Positions 15,717-24,405 of a stretch of 64,000 bases of DNA are shown piece after piece (the first letter of the stretch is position 1; the number at the start of each line of letters is the position of its first letter). Source of the DNA: Nitrobacter sp047149785 (lineage in GTDB: Bacteria; Pseudomonadota; Alphaproteobacteria; Rhizobiales; Xanthobacteraceae); assembly GCF_047149785.1 (NCBI RefSeq), contig NZ_BAAGBE010000001.1, positions 1,426,001-1,490,000 on the forward strand. Direction: 5' to 3'. The notes under the pieces were generated by a model that worked only from the letters and a program-made list of their open reading frames with translations, was not told where the DNA came from and did not search any database. The translations under genes were made by a program, and so were the position numbers.

Positions 15717-17075
15717 ATGGCGATGAATCAAAAGGATTTGACCGGAAATTCACCGGCCGATGAAGGCGGCGGGCGGCGGCGACGCCTGCTGGCCGATGAG
15801 GGCGTATTCGACCGGCGTGCGCTATGGCGGCTCGGGTCCTGGGGAATCGGCTCGATCGCCGCCGTGACGATCGCAATTCTGGCGCACCAGTCGGGGAACG
15901 GAATCCGGCACGAACAAATCGCCGCGGCCGATCTGACAAGGCAGTCGCGGCAGCTTCAATCGATCACGAAAGCGAACGAAAACGAAATCAGTCGCATGGC
16001 GTCCGCCATCGACACGTTGAACGACGATCGCGACCGGCTGTTTGCCCGCGTCACCGTGCTCGAGCAGGGACTCGACTCCGTCACCGGCTCCATCAGCCGA
16101 AACACGAAGCAGAACGGACCTCCGCAGGCGCCCTCTCGGACGGAAGCCGCTTTGAACCCGCCTCCGGTTGAGCCGCCACTCCTCCCGCCGCCGGATTTTT
16201 CGCTCCCGGCGAAGCGGCTCGCCCCGTCGAGCGAATCCGTTGCGTCAACTATCCGGTCGACGGACAGCGGGTCCTCAGGGGCGCACCCGCCTGCTCCGGG
16301 CGCTGTCGCCGCAGCGGGCGCAACGCCAGAAAGTCCGTCATCCGTAAACTCCCCGGCCCCGCCTGGAACATCCGCAGCGACCGCGACAAGGGCCGCGCCG
16401 GCGGCGAATCCGGCGGCAACGAGGCTCGGCGAACCGGATGAAACAGCGACCATTGCGCCCGCAGGATCGGAACCGAAGAACGACAGGAAGTCTCAAGAGA
16501 GCAAGAAAGAGAGCAAGGATGCCAAGAGCAACGATGCGCCGGTCGCCGTCGCGTCGATTCCCGCAGCCGCAGATGCCCCACGGACGCCCCAGGCCCATGT
16601 TCCCGTGGCGCACACCGATTTCGGCGTCGATCTCGGCAGCGCCGGTTCGATCAAGGGTTTACGGTGGTTGTGGCGGAACGCCCTGAAATCGGAGGCAAAA
16701 GCACTGGCGTCGCTGCATCCGATCATCGTGGTGAAGGAGGGCAGAAACGGGATCGGCATGCAGTTGCGCCTCGTCGCCGGGCCGCTGACCGACGCGGCCG
16801 ACGCGGCAAGGATTTGCGCCGTGCTGTCCGAGAAAGGCCGCGCCTGCGAAACCGCCGTCTTCGAGGGCCAGCGGCTCGCGATGAACGAACACGGCAAAGG
16901 CAAAGAGAGTGGCGGCGGCGGCGCGACAAAAAAGCCGAGCGTGTTGCACCCGCCGTCACAGCATCGGCACGGCCGGCGAGCGGCGCGGGCCGAAGAACCG
17001 GCTCCGCCCCCACCGCCACCGCCAACGCCTCCAGCACCACAGCCGTCAACGTCGGGTTCGTTCTTTTCGCATTGA
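15717..17075 (+). CDS. Membrane-anchored protein with coiled coil and SPOR-like C-terminus
   Basis: 452 aa. The basic N-terminus is followed by one membrane helix near residues 43-58 (GSIAAVTIAILAHQ). A predicted coiled coil follows at about 80-130. A long Pro/Ala-rich linker leads to a folded region at about 325-395 (FGVDLGSAGSIKGLRWLW, then GIGMQLRLVAGPLTDAADA and RACETAVFEGQRL). That region resembles a SPOR domain, which binds denuded septal glycan. The end is a polyproline tail. I infer a cell-envelope role; the exact function is unknown. The start at 15717 or the ATG at 15723 are equally possible. Confidence 0.8.
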   Translation: MAMNQKDLTGNSPADEGGGRRRRLLADEGVFDRRALWRLGSWGIGSIAAVTIAILAHQSGNGIRHEQIAAADLTRQSRQLQSITKANENEISRMASAIDTLNDDRDRLFARVTVLEQGLDSVTGSISRNTKQNGPPQAPSRTEAALNPPPVEPPLLPPPDFSLPAKRLAPSSESVASTIRSTDSGSSGAHPPAPGAVAAAGATPESPSSVNSPAPPGTSAATATRAAPAANPAATRLGEPDETATIAPAGSEPKNDRKSQESKKESKDAKSNDAPVAVASIPAAADAPRTPQAHVPVAHTDFGVDLGSAGSIKGLRWLWRNALKSEAKALASLHPIIVVKEGRNGIGMQLRLVAGPLTDAADAARICAVLSEKGRACETAVFEGQRLAMNEHGKGKESGGGGATKKPSVLHPPSQHRHGRRAARAEEPAPPPPPPPTPPAPQPSTSGSFFSH

Positions 17076-17102
17076 AACGGCCGACGGCACCGAGACCAGG
17101 GC

Positions 17103-17212
17103 CTTTCGCTTCTGATGGAATCAGAAGTGGCTTTAGGATTTTGACGCGCTTTCGCGAACTGGAGCCATCCCCGGGTCAAGCCCGAGGACATGCTTCGCCC
17201 GAAACGCTGTTC
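17103..17212 (-). repeat. Dispersed intergenic repeat, copy B (inverted)
   Basis: On the minus strand this reads CGTTTCGGGCGAAGCATGTC, CTCGGGCTTGACCCGGGG, then GCGTCAAAATCC and a short palindrome (GATTCCATCAGAAGCG). It matches copy A at 13018-13147 in opposite orientation. It sits between two genes coded on the plus strand. Confidence 0.85.
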
Positions 17213-17251
17213 CGGGTTGTCGGGCCGATCGATCCGGATCATATTGGCGCG

Positions 17252-17632
17252 ATGAAAAAGGACCCGTTCCGGCTGACGCCCTATCAGGTGCAATGGCTGC
17301 TGATTGTCGGCTTCCTCAGTGTCGGTTACGCGCTCTATCTCCGCTATCTCGCGATCGAACTGTCCACGGTCTCGCTGGCGTGTGACGGCGGCCTGCAAAC
17401 CATGCTGTGCGCAAGCCGCAGCGTTGCGACCTATCTGTTTCGAAACCACGTCTTCGGCACCGCCGCGCTGGTCATTGCGTTGCTGCATGTGATGCGACCC
17501 TCGATCGTGCTGTTGACCGCAGGGCTCGCCTCCGCCGGATTCGGAATCGTGCTTTACAACGTCGGTCTTTCCGGTCTCGCGATCGGCCTGCTTATTCTGG
17601 GATTTGCGCGGCCCGCGCCCGCCACAGCGTGA
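17252..17632 (+). CDS. Small hypothetical membrane protein
   Basis: 126 aa from the ATG at 17252 (MKKDPFRLTPYQVQWLLIVG). Three to four hydrophobic segments alternate with a central loop containing two cysteines (LACDGGLQTMLCASRS). No family is recognised with certainty. It overlaps the end of ndvC by 41 bp in convergent orientation, so one of the two C-termini could be misread, but both frames look protein-like. Confidence 0.7.
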   Translation: MKKDPFRLTPYQVQWLLIVGFLSVGYALYLRYLAIELSTVSLACDGGLQTMLCASRSVATYLFRNHVFGTAALVIALLHVMRPSIVLLTAGLASAGFGIVLYNVGLSGLAIGLLILGFARPAPATA

Positions 17633-19217
17633 TGCCGAGCATGGCGTAAACCGCGCAGGTCCAGAGCGACTGCCAGTTTTTCGGGCCTTCATTGAAGCCG
17701 ACATAAATGGCCGCGATCACCAGCAGGCCGGCGAAAACCTGCTCCGCGATCGGGCGAGTGCCGGCGAGCGGGCGATTGAGCCACGCCAGCGCCCAGCACG
17801 GCGCCACCGCCATCGTCAGCGCGGCGAAGGGAAAGTCGCGATAGCGGGGATCGAAGACGAAGCCGAGCGCCGTCTCGGCTGCGATCAAGGTCGTCACCAG
17901 CAGCGTGATCCCCAGCATCACCGACAGGACCGAGCGGGTGCGGCCGGGGCGCGGCCCCATCAATTCGACGAATGTCGGCAGCGCGCGCCCGGACATCAGC
18001 GCGTTCGCGCCCAGCAGCGGCGAGAGGATTCCGGCCGCCAGCAGCAATCCCCAGCGTAGCGTGTTGCCGAAGCCGTAGCTCTCGTAACACAGCTTGTCCA
18101 CGGCTACCCCGAGCAGGATTCCCGCCGCCGTCGCCGACACCGCGACCGCGATCCAGGACATCCACCGCGGTTTCCAAGGCTTCCGCCGCAACGTCAGCAT
18201 GGCGACCATGAAAACAAGGACACATAAGCCCATCCCCGCGCCCATCTGGGTTTTCCAGAGCGGAAAATTGCTGACGGGCTCGCCCGGCGGATATTTCAGC
18301 TTGCGCCTTTTAGCGTCGATCAGGCCCCAGTTGCCGCCGACCGTGCCCTCGAGCTGGCGCTTCCAGGGCTGGTCGTAGGCCTCGATCAGGTTGACGCGAA
18401 ATTTCTCGCGCTTCGCCATGGCGAGGATTTCCGACACCACGCGCGCCTGATTGGCGCGCGACGGCAACGCGCCCTCTCGCATCCGGCCCGCGCTCGGCCA
18501 TCCGGTCTCGCCGATCAGGATTTCCTTGGCGGGAAAGGCGGCGGCGACCTGCTTGCGGATGGCGTCGACATGCGCGGCGGCGTGGCGCGCGCTGATCGGA
18601 AAGTCCTCCCAGTACGGCAGGATATGAATGGTGACGAAATCGACCGCGTCATAGACCTCGCGGTTGCGCAGCCAGTATTCCCAGACGTCCGCATAGGTCA
18701 CAGGCACGCTCACCTGCGACTTCACCAGGCGGATGTTGGCTACGAGATCGGCGGCGGTCATTTCCCCGCGCAGCAGAACCTCATTGCCGACAACGAGCGC
18801 GATAATGGTGTCGGGGTTTTCCTTCGCCAGCCTGACCGCGACATTGATTTGCGCGAGGTTCTTCAGGCGGTCGTTGCCAAGCCAGATTCCCTGGATGACC
18901 TTGAGGCCGACCTTCGCTGCCAGAGCCGGCACCCGATCAAGGCCGTTGTCGATCGAGTAGGTCCTGACGCATTTCGAGATCGTGGCCAGTTGGGCAAGAT
19001 CCTCGGCGATCTGCTCGGGCGGAATTTCGGTCGTCGCGACCAGCGGGGTCTGTTCGCCACGGAACGGGGCATAGGACACGCATTCCAGTTTCGCCGCCGG
19101 ATCGATCGGCACGCGCGCAAGCCGGATCGGCGCGCCGAGCCACCACCACACCGCCGCAATCAGGCCGAGCGAAATGACGAGAAGCGCCAGTGGCGTACGA
19201 AAGGAAATCGGCTCCAT
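17592..19217 (-). CDS. ndvC: NdvC-like glycoside hydrolase family 17 membrane protein
   Basis: 541 aa, close to the 62-kDa NdvC of Bradyrhizobium. An N-terminal membrane helix precedes a GH17 domain at about 40-310. It has the acid/base region IIALVVGNEVLLRGE and the nucleophile region ILIGETGWPSAG. The C-terminal half has seven or eight membrane helices and no glycosyltransferase domain. In Bradyrhizobium, NdvC adds beta-1,6 linkages during synthesis of cyclic beta-1,3/1,6-glucans, which act in osmoadaptation and symbiosis. It is divergent from the secreted-protein and ndvB genes. Enzymatic linkage specificity is inferred from family knowledge. Confidence 0.88.
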   Translation of the reverse strand: MEPISFRTPLALLVISLGLIAAVWWWLGAPIRLARVPIDPAAKLECVSYAPFRGEQTPLVATTEIPPEQIAEDLAQLATISKCVRTYSIDNGLDRVPALAAKVGLKVIQGIWLGNDRLKNLAQINVAVRLAKENPDTIIALVVGNEVLLRGEMTAADLVANIRLVKSQVSVPVTYADVWEYWLRNREVYDAVDFVTIHILPYWEDFPISARHAAAHVDAIRKQVAAAFPAKEILIGETGWPSAGRMREGALPSRANQARVVSEILAMAKREKFRVNLIEAYDQPWKRQLEGTVGGNWGLIDAKRRKLKYPPGEPVSNFPLWKTQMGAGMGLCVLVFMVAMLTLRRKPWKPRWMSWIAVAVSATAAGILLGVAVDKLCYESYGFGNTLRWGLLLAAGILSPLLGANALMSGRALPTFVELMGPRPGRTRSVLSVMLGITLLVTTLIAAETALGFVFDPRYRDFPFAALTMAVAPCWALAWLNRPLAGTRPIAEQVFAGLLVIAAIYVGFNEGPKNWQSLWTCAVYAMLGITLWRARAAQIPE

Positions 19218-19534
19218 CCTCCGCGAGAAAGCCGTCGATTAGCCGGTCGGGGCGCTTCTGCCAAGAGCAGCGGCCGGACCGCCACAACCTTTCAGGCCAA
19301 GCTTCAATCACGATCCGATCAAGTCGGCCCTCTGCTGGACAAAATCCGAAATCTCCGTCATGGGAACCGGGTGGAGCGAGTTCGACATTCGCGATCCACG
19401 TGGCCGCGCGCCAGACGCGACGAACCGTCAGGGCGTCTCGCCGCATTGGGGACCAATTTGAGCGGCATCTGACACCTGATACAAGGTGGTGGTTGCCGAC
19501 AGGCGGTCGCGGCCGGCAAGAGTCGGGGGACTTT

Positions 19535-20104
19535 ATGCGTCGAATGCTGCTCGGATTCCACAAAGCGTTTTTGCGCGGCCTCGCCGTTCCCGGTTTCGCC
19601 TTGCTGTTCGGCATCGGCGGCGCAATCGCGCAAAGCGGCGATCTTCGCGCCCAGGATAACAACAAGCCGGCCTCAGCCAACTCGACGAACGCAACCGACG
19701 CCGCCAAGGACAGCCAGCGCAAAACCGACGAGTTCGCCGAGGCCGCACGCGTCATCAACGGCCCGGCCGGAAACCCGGAATGCGTCTGGCTCGGCCGTCG
19801 CGTGGTTGTCCTGATGTGGCGCGACGACCTGGACACCGCCTTTCGTCATCTCGATCTCTACGATCGCTTCGGCTGCCCGGGCGGCCACGTTCAGGCGGCA
19901 TTCCGCTGCCTGGTCCGGTTCGGGCCGATCGACCCCAAGGCGCCTGACGCCCTGAGCAGCCGCGTTCATACCTGCTGGATCAATCCGGATGCGCAGCCGC
20001 CGGAGGCCGCCTCCGATGCGGCTTCCCGGCCGGCAAACGCGGCGCCCGCCGCGGCTCCAGCCCCGGCACAGCCGGCGCCCCCTCCCGCCGCGCCGAAAAA
20101 ATAA
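19535..20104 (+). CDS. Secreted protein of the cyclic beta-glucan locus (NdvD-like candidate)
   Basis: 189 aa from the ATG at 19535. There is a signal peptide to about residue 32 (ending AIAQ). A conserved-looking core follows: NGPAGNPECVWLGRRVVVLM, FRHLDLYDRFGCPGGHVQAAF and SRVHTCWINPDAQ, containing four cysteines that could form disulfides. The tail is Ala/Pro-rich. It lies between ndvC and ndvB, where a third gene of the pathway (ndvD) is reported in Bradyrhizobium. Identity with ndvD is an inference from position. Confidence 0.75.
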   Translation: MRRMLLGFHKAFLRGLAVPGFALLFGIGGAIAQSGDLRAQDNNKPASANSTNATDAAKDSQRKTDEFAEAARVINGPAGNPECVWLGRRVVVLMWRDDLDTAFRHLDLYDRFGCPGGHVQAAFRCLVRFGPIDPKAPDALSSRVHTCWINPDAQPPEAASDAASRPANAAPAAAPAPAQPAPPPAAPKK

Positions 20105-20283
20105 CTGCCGCCAGCCAGGGAACGACTCTCGTTTTCCGAGGTTGAGGCGGCCAGGCCGCCCTCAAAACGCCACGGCTTCATACGAGTTGTTAAATCACAC
20201 GGCAGAATTATCTCTGTCGATGTGTCGGACCTAGGGGACGGGTCCGCGGTCCGGTTTTGCTCGCCCCTTATGGTTTAGTCGCG

Positions 20284-22956
20284 ATGCGCGTTGTCGTCGC
20301 CGTTCTTTTGTTTGTAACCATTGCACACGCTGCCCTCTGGGGAATTCTTCAGGACAAGCAGCAGGCTCCCGACTTCAAGGGACTTCTGAACAGCGTCTCC
20401 TACGCACCGTTCGAAGGGTCGGGGCATCCGGACGTCGACAATATCCCGACTGCCGAGAATATCCGCTCCGACATGAAAGCGCTGGCACGTTTGACCCGCG
20501 CAATTCGTCTGTACTCGTCGACCGGCGGCGTCGAACTGGTGCCTCCCATCGCCAACGAGTTCGGCCTCAAGGTCATGGTCGGCGCGTGGATCGACAAGCA
20601 TGTCGAGCGCAACGAGCGCGAGATGCAGGCCGCCATCGATCTCGCCAAACACAACAGCAACGTCAACGGAATCGTCGTCGGCAACGAAACGATCTATCGC
20701 GGCGATCAAAAGGTCTCAGATCTCATCAAGCTTATCCAGCGCGTGAAAGGCTCGGTGAATGTACCTGTAACAACTGGTGAAATCTGGAATATCTGGCTCG
20801 AACATCCTGAACTCGCATCGTCGGTCGACTTCATCGCCGCGCACATCCTGCCCTATTGGGAGGGCTTTTCGAGCAAGCAGGCGGTCGATCAGGCCCTCAT
20901 CATCTATCAAAAACTGCGCGACGCCTTTCCCGGCAAGCGGATCGTGATCGCCGAATTCGGCTGGCCGAGCGCCGGCTACAATCTCAGGAACGCCGATCCC
21001 GGTCCGTTCCAGCAGGCGGTCACGCTTCGCAATTTTGTCACCAAGGCCCAGTCGATCGGCATGGAATACAACATCGTCGAAGCGATCGACCAGCCATGGA
21101 AATTCTTCGAGGGCGGCGTCGGTCCCTACTGGGGCATTCTCAACGCGGATCGCGAACCCAAATTTTCCTGGACCGGCCCCGTCGTCGATCAGGCGTACTG
21201 GAAGCTCGCCGGCATCGCGCTTCTGATCGGCATCCTGCTGTCCTTGCCCATCCTGCGGCTCGTCCGCCCCACCGTGATGCAGGCCCTGCTGCTTTCGGCG
21301 GCGGCCAACGGCGTCGGCGCCTGGGTCGCCACGGTCTTCTCCTACTGGACGGTCCATTATTTCGTCTTCGGTTCGGCCTTCGCGCTGACGCTCGGTCTTA
21401 TCCTGCTGGTGCCGCTGATCCTGATCGCGATGGCGCGCATCGAGGAGATCGCGGCGGTGGCGTTCGGACAGCGCCCGCAGCGGCTGATCACGAGGGAGGC
21501 AGCGGCGGCGGCGACGCAGGCGACGGCCGGCGCTCCGTTGCCCAAGGTCTCGATCCACGTGCCCGCGTATTTCGAGCCGCCGGAGATGCTCAAGCAGACG
21601 CTCGACGCGGTCTCGCGCCTCGACTATCCGAATTTCGAATGCGTGGTGATCATCAACAACACGCCCGATCCGGCGTTCTGGCAACCGATCCAGGATCACT
21701 GCCGGACCCTCGGCGAACGCTTCAAGTTCATCAACGCCGAAAAGGTCGAGGGCTTCAAGGCGGGCGCGCTGCGCATCGCCATGGAGCGCACCGCCGCCGA
21801 CGCCGAGATCATCGGCGTCATCGATGCCGATTATGTCGTGCAGCCCGATTGGCTCAAGGATCTGGTGCCGGCTTTCAACGATCCGCACGTCGGCCTGGTT
21901 CAGGCGCCGCAGGATCATCGCGACGGCGACCGCTCGCTGATGCACTACGTCATGAACGGCGAATATGCCGGCTTCTTCGACATCGGCATGGTCCAGCGCA
22001 ACGAAGCCAACGCCATCATCGTCCATGGCACCATGTGCCTGATCCGCCGCGCCGCGATGGATATGGCCGGGGGCTGGGCCGGCGACACCATTTGCGAGGA
22101 TACCGATCTGGGCCTCGCGATGATCGAGCATGGCTGGACAACCCACTACACCAACACCCGCTACGGTCACGGCCTGCTGCCCGACACCTACGAGGCCTTC
22201 AAGAAACAGCGCCACCGCTGGGCCTATGGCGGCTTCCAGATCGTCAAGAAGCACTGGCGGCGCTTTCTGCCGGGCGCGAGCCGCCTGTCGCAGGACCAGA
22301 AGCGTGAATTCACGCTCGGCTGGCTCAACTGGCTCGGCGCCGAAAGTCTCGGGGTCGTCGTCGCGATCCTGAACCTGATCTGGGTGCCGATCGTGGCCTT
22401 CGCCGATATCGCCATCCCGGACAAGATCCTGACCCTTCCGATCATCGCCGCGTTCCTGGTGTCGCTGATCCATTTCGTGGCGCTGTACCGCCTGCGCGTG
22501 CCGGTCAAAACCGCGCAGATGCTGGGCGCCATGGTGGCCGCCATGTCGGTGCAGTGGACCGTCTCGCGGGCGGTCGCTCAAGGGCTCATCACGGAGCACC
22601 TTGCCTTCGCGCGCACCTCGAAGGGCGGCCTGTCGCGAATGTCGATCGAATTCCAGGCGTTCTGGGAAGCGGTGATCGGCATTCTCCTGCTCGTCGGAGC
22701 CGCTGTGCTGATCGCAACCAATCAGTACAAGGAAGTCCACGAGATCTACATCTTCGCGGGCGTTCTGGTGCTGGAAAGCCTGCCGTTCCTGTCGGCCGTC
22801 GCGATCGCCATCCTCGAGACCTCGCGCATCAACGAGTTTTCGTTCTGGCGGAACGCCCGCATCCGCAGCGCGGAGCTGATCGGGCTACGGCCCGCGCCGA
22901 TGCCGAACGGCGTTTCGCCCCCCGGCAACTCCGAGATTCATCGCGAAACAAGCTGA
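20284..22956 (+). CDS. ndvB: NdvB-like cyclic beta-1,3-glucan synthase (GH17 + GT2)
   Basis: 890 aa from the ATG at 20284; an in-frame start at 20257 is possible. An N-terminal helix precedes a GH17 domain at about 40-300 (IVVGNETIYRGD and IVIAEFGWPSAG). Then come membrane helices and a family-2 glycosyltransferase at about 425-660, with IIGVIDADYVVQPDW, EDTDLGLAM and the processive-enzyme motif QRHRW. C-terminal helices complete it. The size and layout match the 102-kDa NdvB of Bradyrhizobium, which polymerises glucose from UDP-glucose into beta-1,3-glucan and is thought to cyclise it with the GH17 part. It ends about 140 bp before tRNA-Lys. Confidence 0.92.
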   Translation: MRVVVAVLLFVTIAHAALWGILQDKQQAPDFKGLLNSVSYAPFEGSGHPDVDNIPTAENIRSDMKALARLTRAIRLYSSTGGVELVPPIANEFGLKVMVGAWIDKHVERNEREMQAAIDLAKHNSNVNGIVVGNETIYRGDQKVSDLIKLIQRVKGSVNVPVTTGEIWNIWLEHPELASSVDFIAAHILPYWEGFSSKQAVDQALIIYQKLRDAFPGKRIVIAEFGWPSAGYNLRNADPGPFQQAVTLRNFVTKAQSIGMEYNIVEAIDQPWKFFEGGVGPYWGILNADREPKFSWTGPVVDQAYWKLAGIALLIGILLSLPILRLVRPTVMQALLLSAAANGVGAWVATVFSYWTVHYFVFGSAFALTLGLILLVPLILIAMARIEEIAAVAFGQRPQRLITREAAAAATQATAGAPLPKVSIHVPAYFEPPEMLKQTLDAVSRLDYPNFECVVIINNTPDPAFWQPIQDHCRTLGERFKFINAEKVEGFKAGALRIAMERTAADAEIIGVIDADYVVQPDWLKDLVPAFNDPHVGLVQAPQDHRDGDRSLMHYVMNGEYAGFFDIGMVQRNEANAIIVHGTMCLIRRAAMDMAGGWAGDTICEDTDLGLAMIEHGWTTHYTNTRYGHGLLPDTYEAFKKQRHRWAYGGFQIVKKHWRRFLPGASRLSQDQKREFTLGWLNWLGAESLGVVVAILNLIWVPIVAFADIAIPDKILTLPIIAAFLVSLIHFVALYRLRVPVKTAQMLGAMVAAMSVQWTVSRAVAQGLITEHLAFARTSKGGLSRMSIEFQAFWEAVIGILLLVGAAVLIATNQYKEVHEIYIFAGVLVLESLPFLSAVAIAILETSRINEFSFWRNARIRSAELIGLRPAPMPNGVSPPGNSEIHRETS

Positions 22957-23096
22957 TCCGGCCGACCTCTTTTCATATCGCTGGATATCTTGTCTGTAAG
23001 AGACGGATTCAGATGGACTATTTGTGTTGTAGAATCCTCGGCAAACACCGGCGCTATTGACCCGGACTGACGGTCCCCCTACACAGCGCGGCATGT

Positions 23097-23172
23097 GAGC
23101 GCGTAGCTCAGGTGGTAGAGCACGTGACTTTTAATCATGGGGTCGAGGGTTCGAGTCCCTCCGCGCTCACCA
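23097..23172 (+). tRNA. tRNA-Lys (anticodon TTT)
   Basis: 76 nt including the encoded CCA. The acceptor arms are GAGCGCG and CGCGCTC. The D-arm is GCTCAGGTGGTAGAGC, the anticodon stem is CGTGA/TCATG around CTTTTAA, and the T-arm is GAGGGTTCGAGTCCCTC. Everything downstream to about 28.4 kb looks like an eroded accessory island, so this tRNA is a likely former integration site. Confidence 0.97.
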
Positions 23173-23250
23173 ATAATTTCAATAACTTAGGTGACAATGG
23201 AATAACTGGCTACAAAATTTATAGCCACTATATAGCCAGAGAGACAAGGA

Positions 23251-23282
23251 AACGCCCCGGATTCGCGCGAAAACGGGGCGTT
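23251..23282 (+). terminator. Hairpin downstream of tRNA-Lys
   Basis: AACGCCCCG at 23251-23259 pairs perfectly with CGGGGCGTT at 23274-23282 around a 14-nt loop, followed by CTTG. It resembles a terminator but has only a weak T run. It could end tRNA-Lys transcription or the convergent gene at 23292-23540. Confidence 0.5.
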
Positions 23283-23291
23283 CTTGAACCG

Positions 23292-23540
23292 CTACACCAG
23301 AATCGATCCCCGACAGACCTTGCCACCCGTCCTCGATGCTGGCCGCTCCTTGCGAACAGCGCCGGCACCTTCTTCGATGTCGACCTCGCCCAAGTGATTC
23401 CCATGCCAATGTGGGCTTGCCTGGTTGAGATTGTCGGTCCAGCCCAGCGAAGGCTCCGAATCTACGTCCGGCTCTGCATCCTCGCCGGGCTCTGCGCCAT
23501 CGTGTTCGTCTTCTAAGTCCTGGCCGCGGTTCTCGTTCAT
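23292..23540 (-). CDS. Small acidic hypothetical protein with 'EPSLGW' motif
   Basis: 82 aa, Asp/Glu/Gly-rich, with DSEPSLGWTDNLNQ. Many Bradyrhizobiaceae genomes, from memory, encode short acidic proteins built from one or more EPSLG units, often in mobile regions. No function is known. Only one unit is present, and the basic tail (RKERPASRTGGKVCRG) looks unrelated to the acidic part, so the C-terminus may be an altered or truncated end. It is divergent from the ribbon-helix-helix gene, with 57 bp between starts that contain the proximal half of its candidate operator. Confidence 0.55.
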   Translation of the reverse strand: MNENRGQDLEDEHDGAEPGEDAEPDVDSEPSLGWTDNLNQASPHWHGNHLGEVDIEEGAGAVRKERPASRTGGKVCRGSILV

Positions 23541-23579
23541 ATGCCGGCTGCAAAGTTACAGCTTTGCACCGGCCTGCCA

Positions 23580-23625
23580 TTGTGTTATCACAACGATATG
23601 GCAAAATCAACCAGTGATAACACAA
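23580..23625. promoter_or_regulatory. Duplicated inverted-repeat operator around the RHH gene start
   Basis: TTGTGTTATCAC at 23580-23591 is a perfect 12-bp inverse of GTGATAACACAA at 23614-23625. Each arm is itself near-palindromic (GTG-TTAT-CAC). The ATG of the ribbon-helix-helix gene (23598) lies in the 22-bp spacer. Two symmetrical half-sites around a start codon are what an autoregulating ribbon-helix-helix dimer pair would use. Its position also allows control of the divergent EPSLGW gene. Confidence 0.6.
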
Positions 23626-23789
23626 CGCCGCGTTGGCGACGTTCAGCAGAAACGGGAACGCTCGTCGGTGTGCGTCTCCAACCCAACGATTTGGCTGCGG
23701 TGGACGCTTGGCGCGATAAGCAGGATGATTCGCCTACCCGCCCGCAAGCCATCCGGACACTTCTGCGACAGGCGCTAAAAAGGAAGTGA
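23598..23789 (+). CDS. Ribbon-helix-helix (CopG/Arc-like) DNA-binding protein
   Basis: 63 aa from the ATG at 23598. A basic N-terminal tail is followed by the beta strand TLVGVRLQPNDLAAVDAW and a helix-turn-helix pair ending SPTRPQAIRTLLRQAL. This is the classical ribbon-helix-helix pattern, with alternating residues in the strand contacting DNA. The start is set by the conserved domain; the open frame goes back to 23541 but would run through the operator arm. It is 14 bp upstream of the zinc-ribbon gene and probably forms an operon with it. It could be an antitoxin-like or mobile-element regulator, but no toxin is adjacent. Confidence 0.75.
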   Translation: MAKSTSDNTTPRWRRSAETGTLVGVRLQPNDLAAVDAWRDKQDDSPTRPQAIRTLLRQALKRK

Positions 23790-23803
23790 TGGGAGGATTT
23801 GCA

Positions 23804-23995
23804 ATGGTGAGCAACACCGAGACAATCAAATGTCCCGAGTGCGGCATCGAAGCTCATATTGAGGGCGGCGGATCGGAAAAATCCTTCTCGTTTTCACAAG
23901 AGGAGATGGCGCGAAGATGCAAACACAGCGGCGGCGAAATATGCCCGAACATTCGACAACTGCTGGATCGGCTTAGAAACTCCATGTTGCGTTAG
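23804..23995 (+). CDS. Small zinc-ribbon-like hypothetical protein
   Basis: 63 aa. The start is ATG 23804, placed by the GGGAGG site seven bases upstream; GTG 23786 and ATG 23789 are also in frame. Two cysteine pairs are visible: CPECGIEAH near residues 10-18 and CKHSGGEIC near 42-50, spaced for one structural zinc. The end is helical and basic (NIRQLLDRLRNSMLR). The function is unknown. It is likely cotranscribed with the upstream ribbon-helix-helix gene. Confidence 0.6.
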   Translation: MVSNTETIKCPECGIEAHIEGGGSEKSFSFSQEEMARRCKHSGGEICPNIRQLLDRLRNSMLR

Positions 23996-24055
23996 GTATC
24001 TCCATTATCCCTACGCTTGGTGAAACCATCAAGATGAGCGCCTACTCGGCCGGAA

Positions 24056-24405
24056 GCCACCCGCCGCCTCGTCGAGATCGAGCTAAAGAAGGCGCTCGGC
24101 CACGGCAACTTCCTGCCGTGGATTGAGGCTGAGTTTGGGATGAGCGATACGACGTCTGCCAACTACATGAGGTCGCGACGGAGTTTGGTTCAAATTATTC
24201 AAACTTGAATACTTTGAGCTTCCACGCGCTGGCGACTCTCACATCGGCCCCACCTTCAGTCCGCACTGAAGTCGAAGAACTCGCGGCCAAAGGCGAGAAG
24301 GTGCGCTTCCGCGACCCTCCCACTCCCGCTTCAACCCACCATCACCAGGCTCGCCAGGTTTCGGATTCTCGCGGTTTATCGGTGCCCCTGATTCAAAGAA
24401 ACTAA
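24056..24405 (+). pseudogene. Remnant of a DUF3102-type gene, frameshifted
   Basis: Frame one from 24056 reads ATRRLVEIELKKALGHGNF, LPWIEAEFGMSDTTSANYM. A one-base deletion near 24169-24172 shifts the continuation, VATEFGSNYSNLNTLSFHAL and TEVEELAAKGEKVRF, into the next frame. The combined text matches the DUF3102 pattern (xxGxWLPWLExxFxxSxxTAxxYMxV) found in phage and mobile-element proteins. No start codon with a ribosome site is visible upstream. The sequence after about 24310 no longer looks conserved. Function is lost or unknown. Confidence 0.7.

Noticed and set aside
20716..22740. 674-aa open frame antisense to ndvB
   Set aside because: Composition is dominated by Asp, Arg and His as in antisense shadows; NdvB motifs are unambiguous.
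23206..23239. CTGGCTA/TAGCCA/TAGCCAG short inverted repeats after tRNA-Lys as integrase arm sites
   Set aside because: Too short and no integrase present; could be chance in AT-rich spacer.
23112..23516. 134-aa frame beginning inside tRNA-Lys
   Set aside because: Its first residues (VEHVTFNHGVEGSSPSA) are the translation of the tRNA itself.
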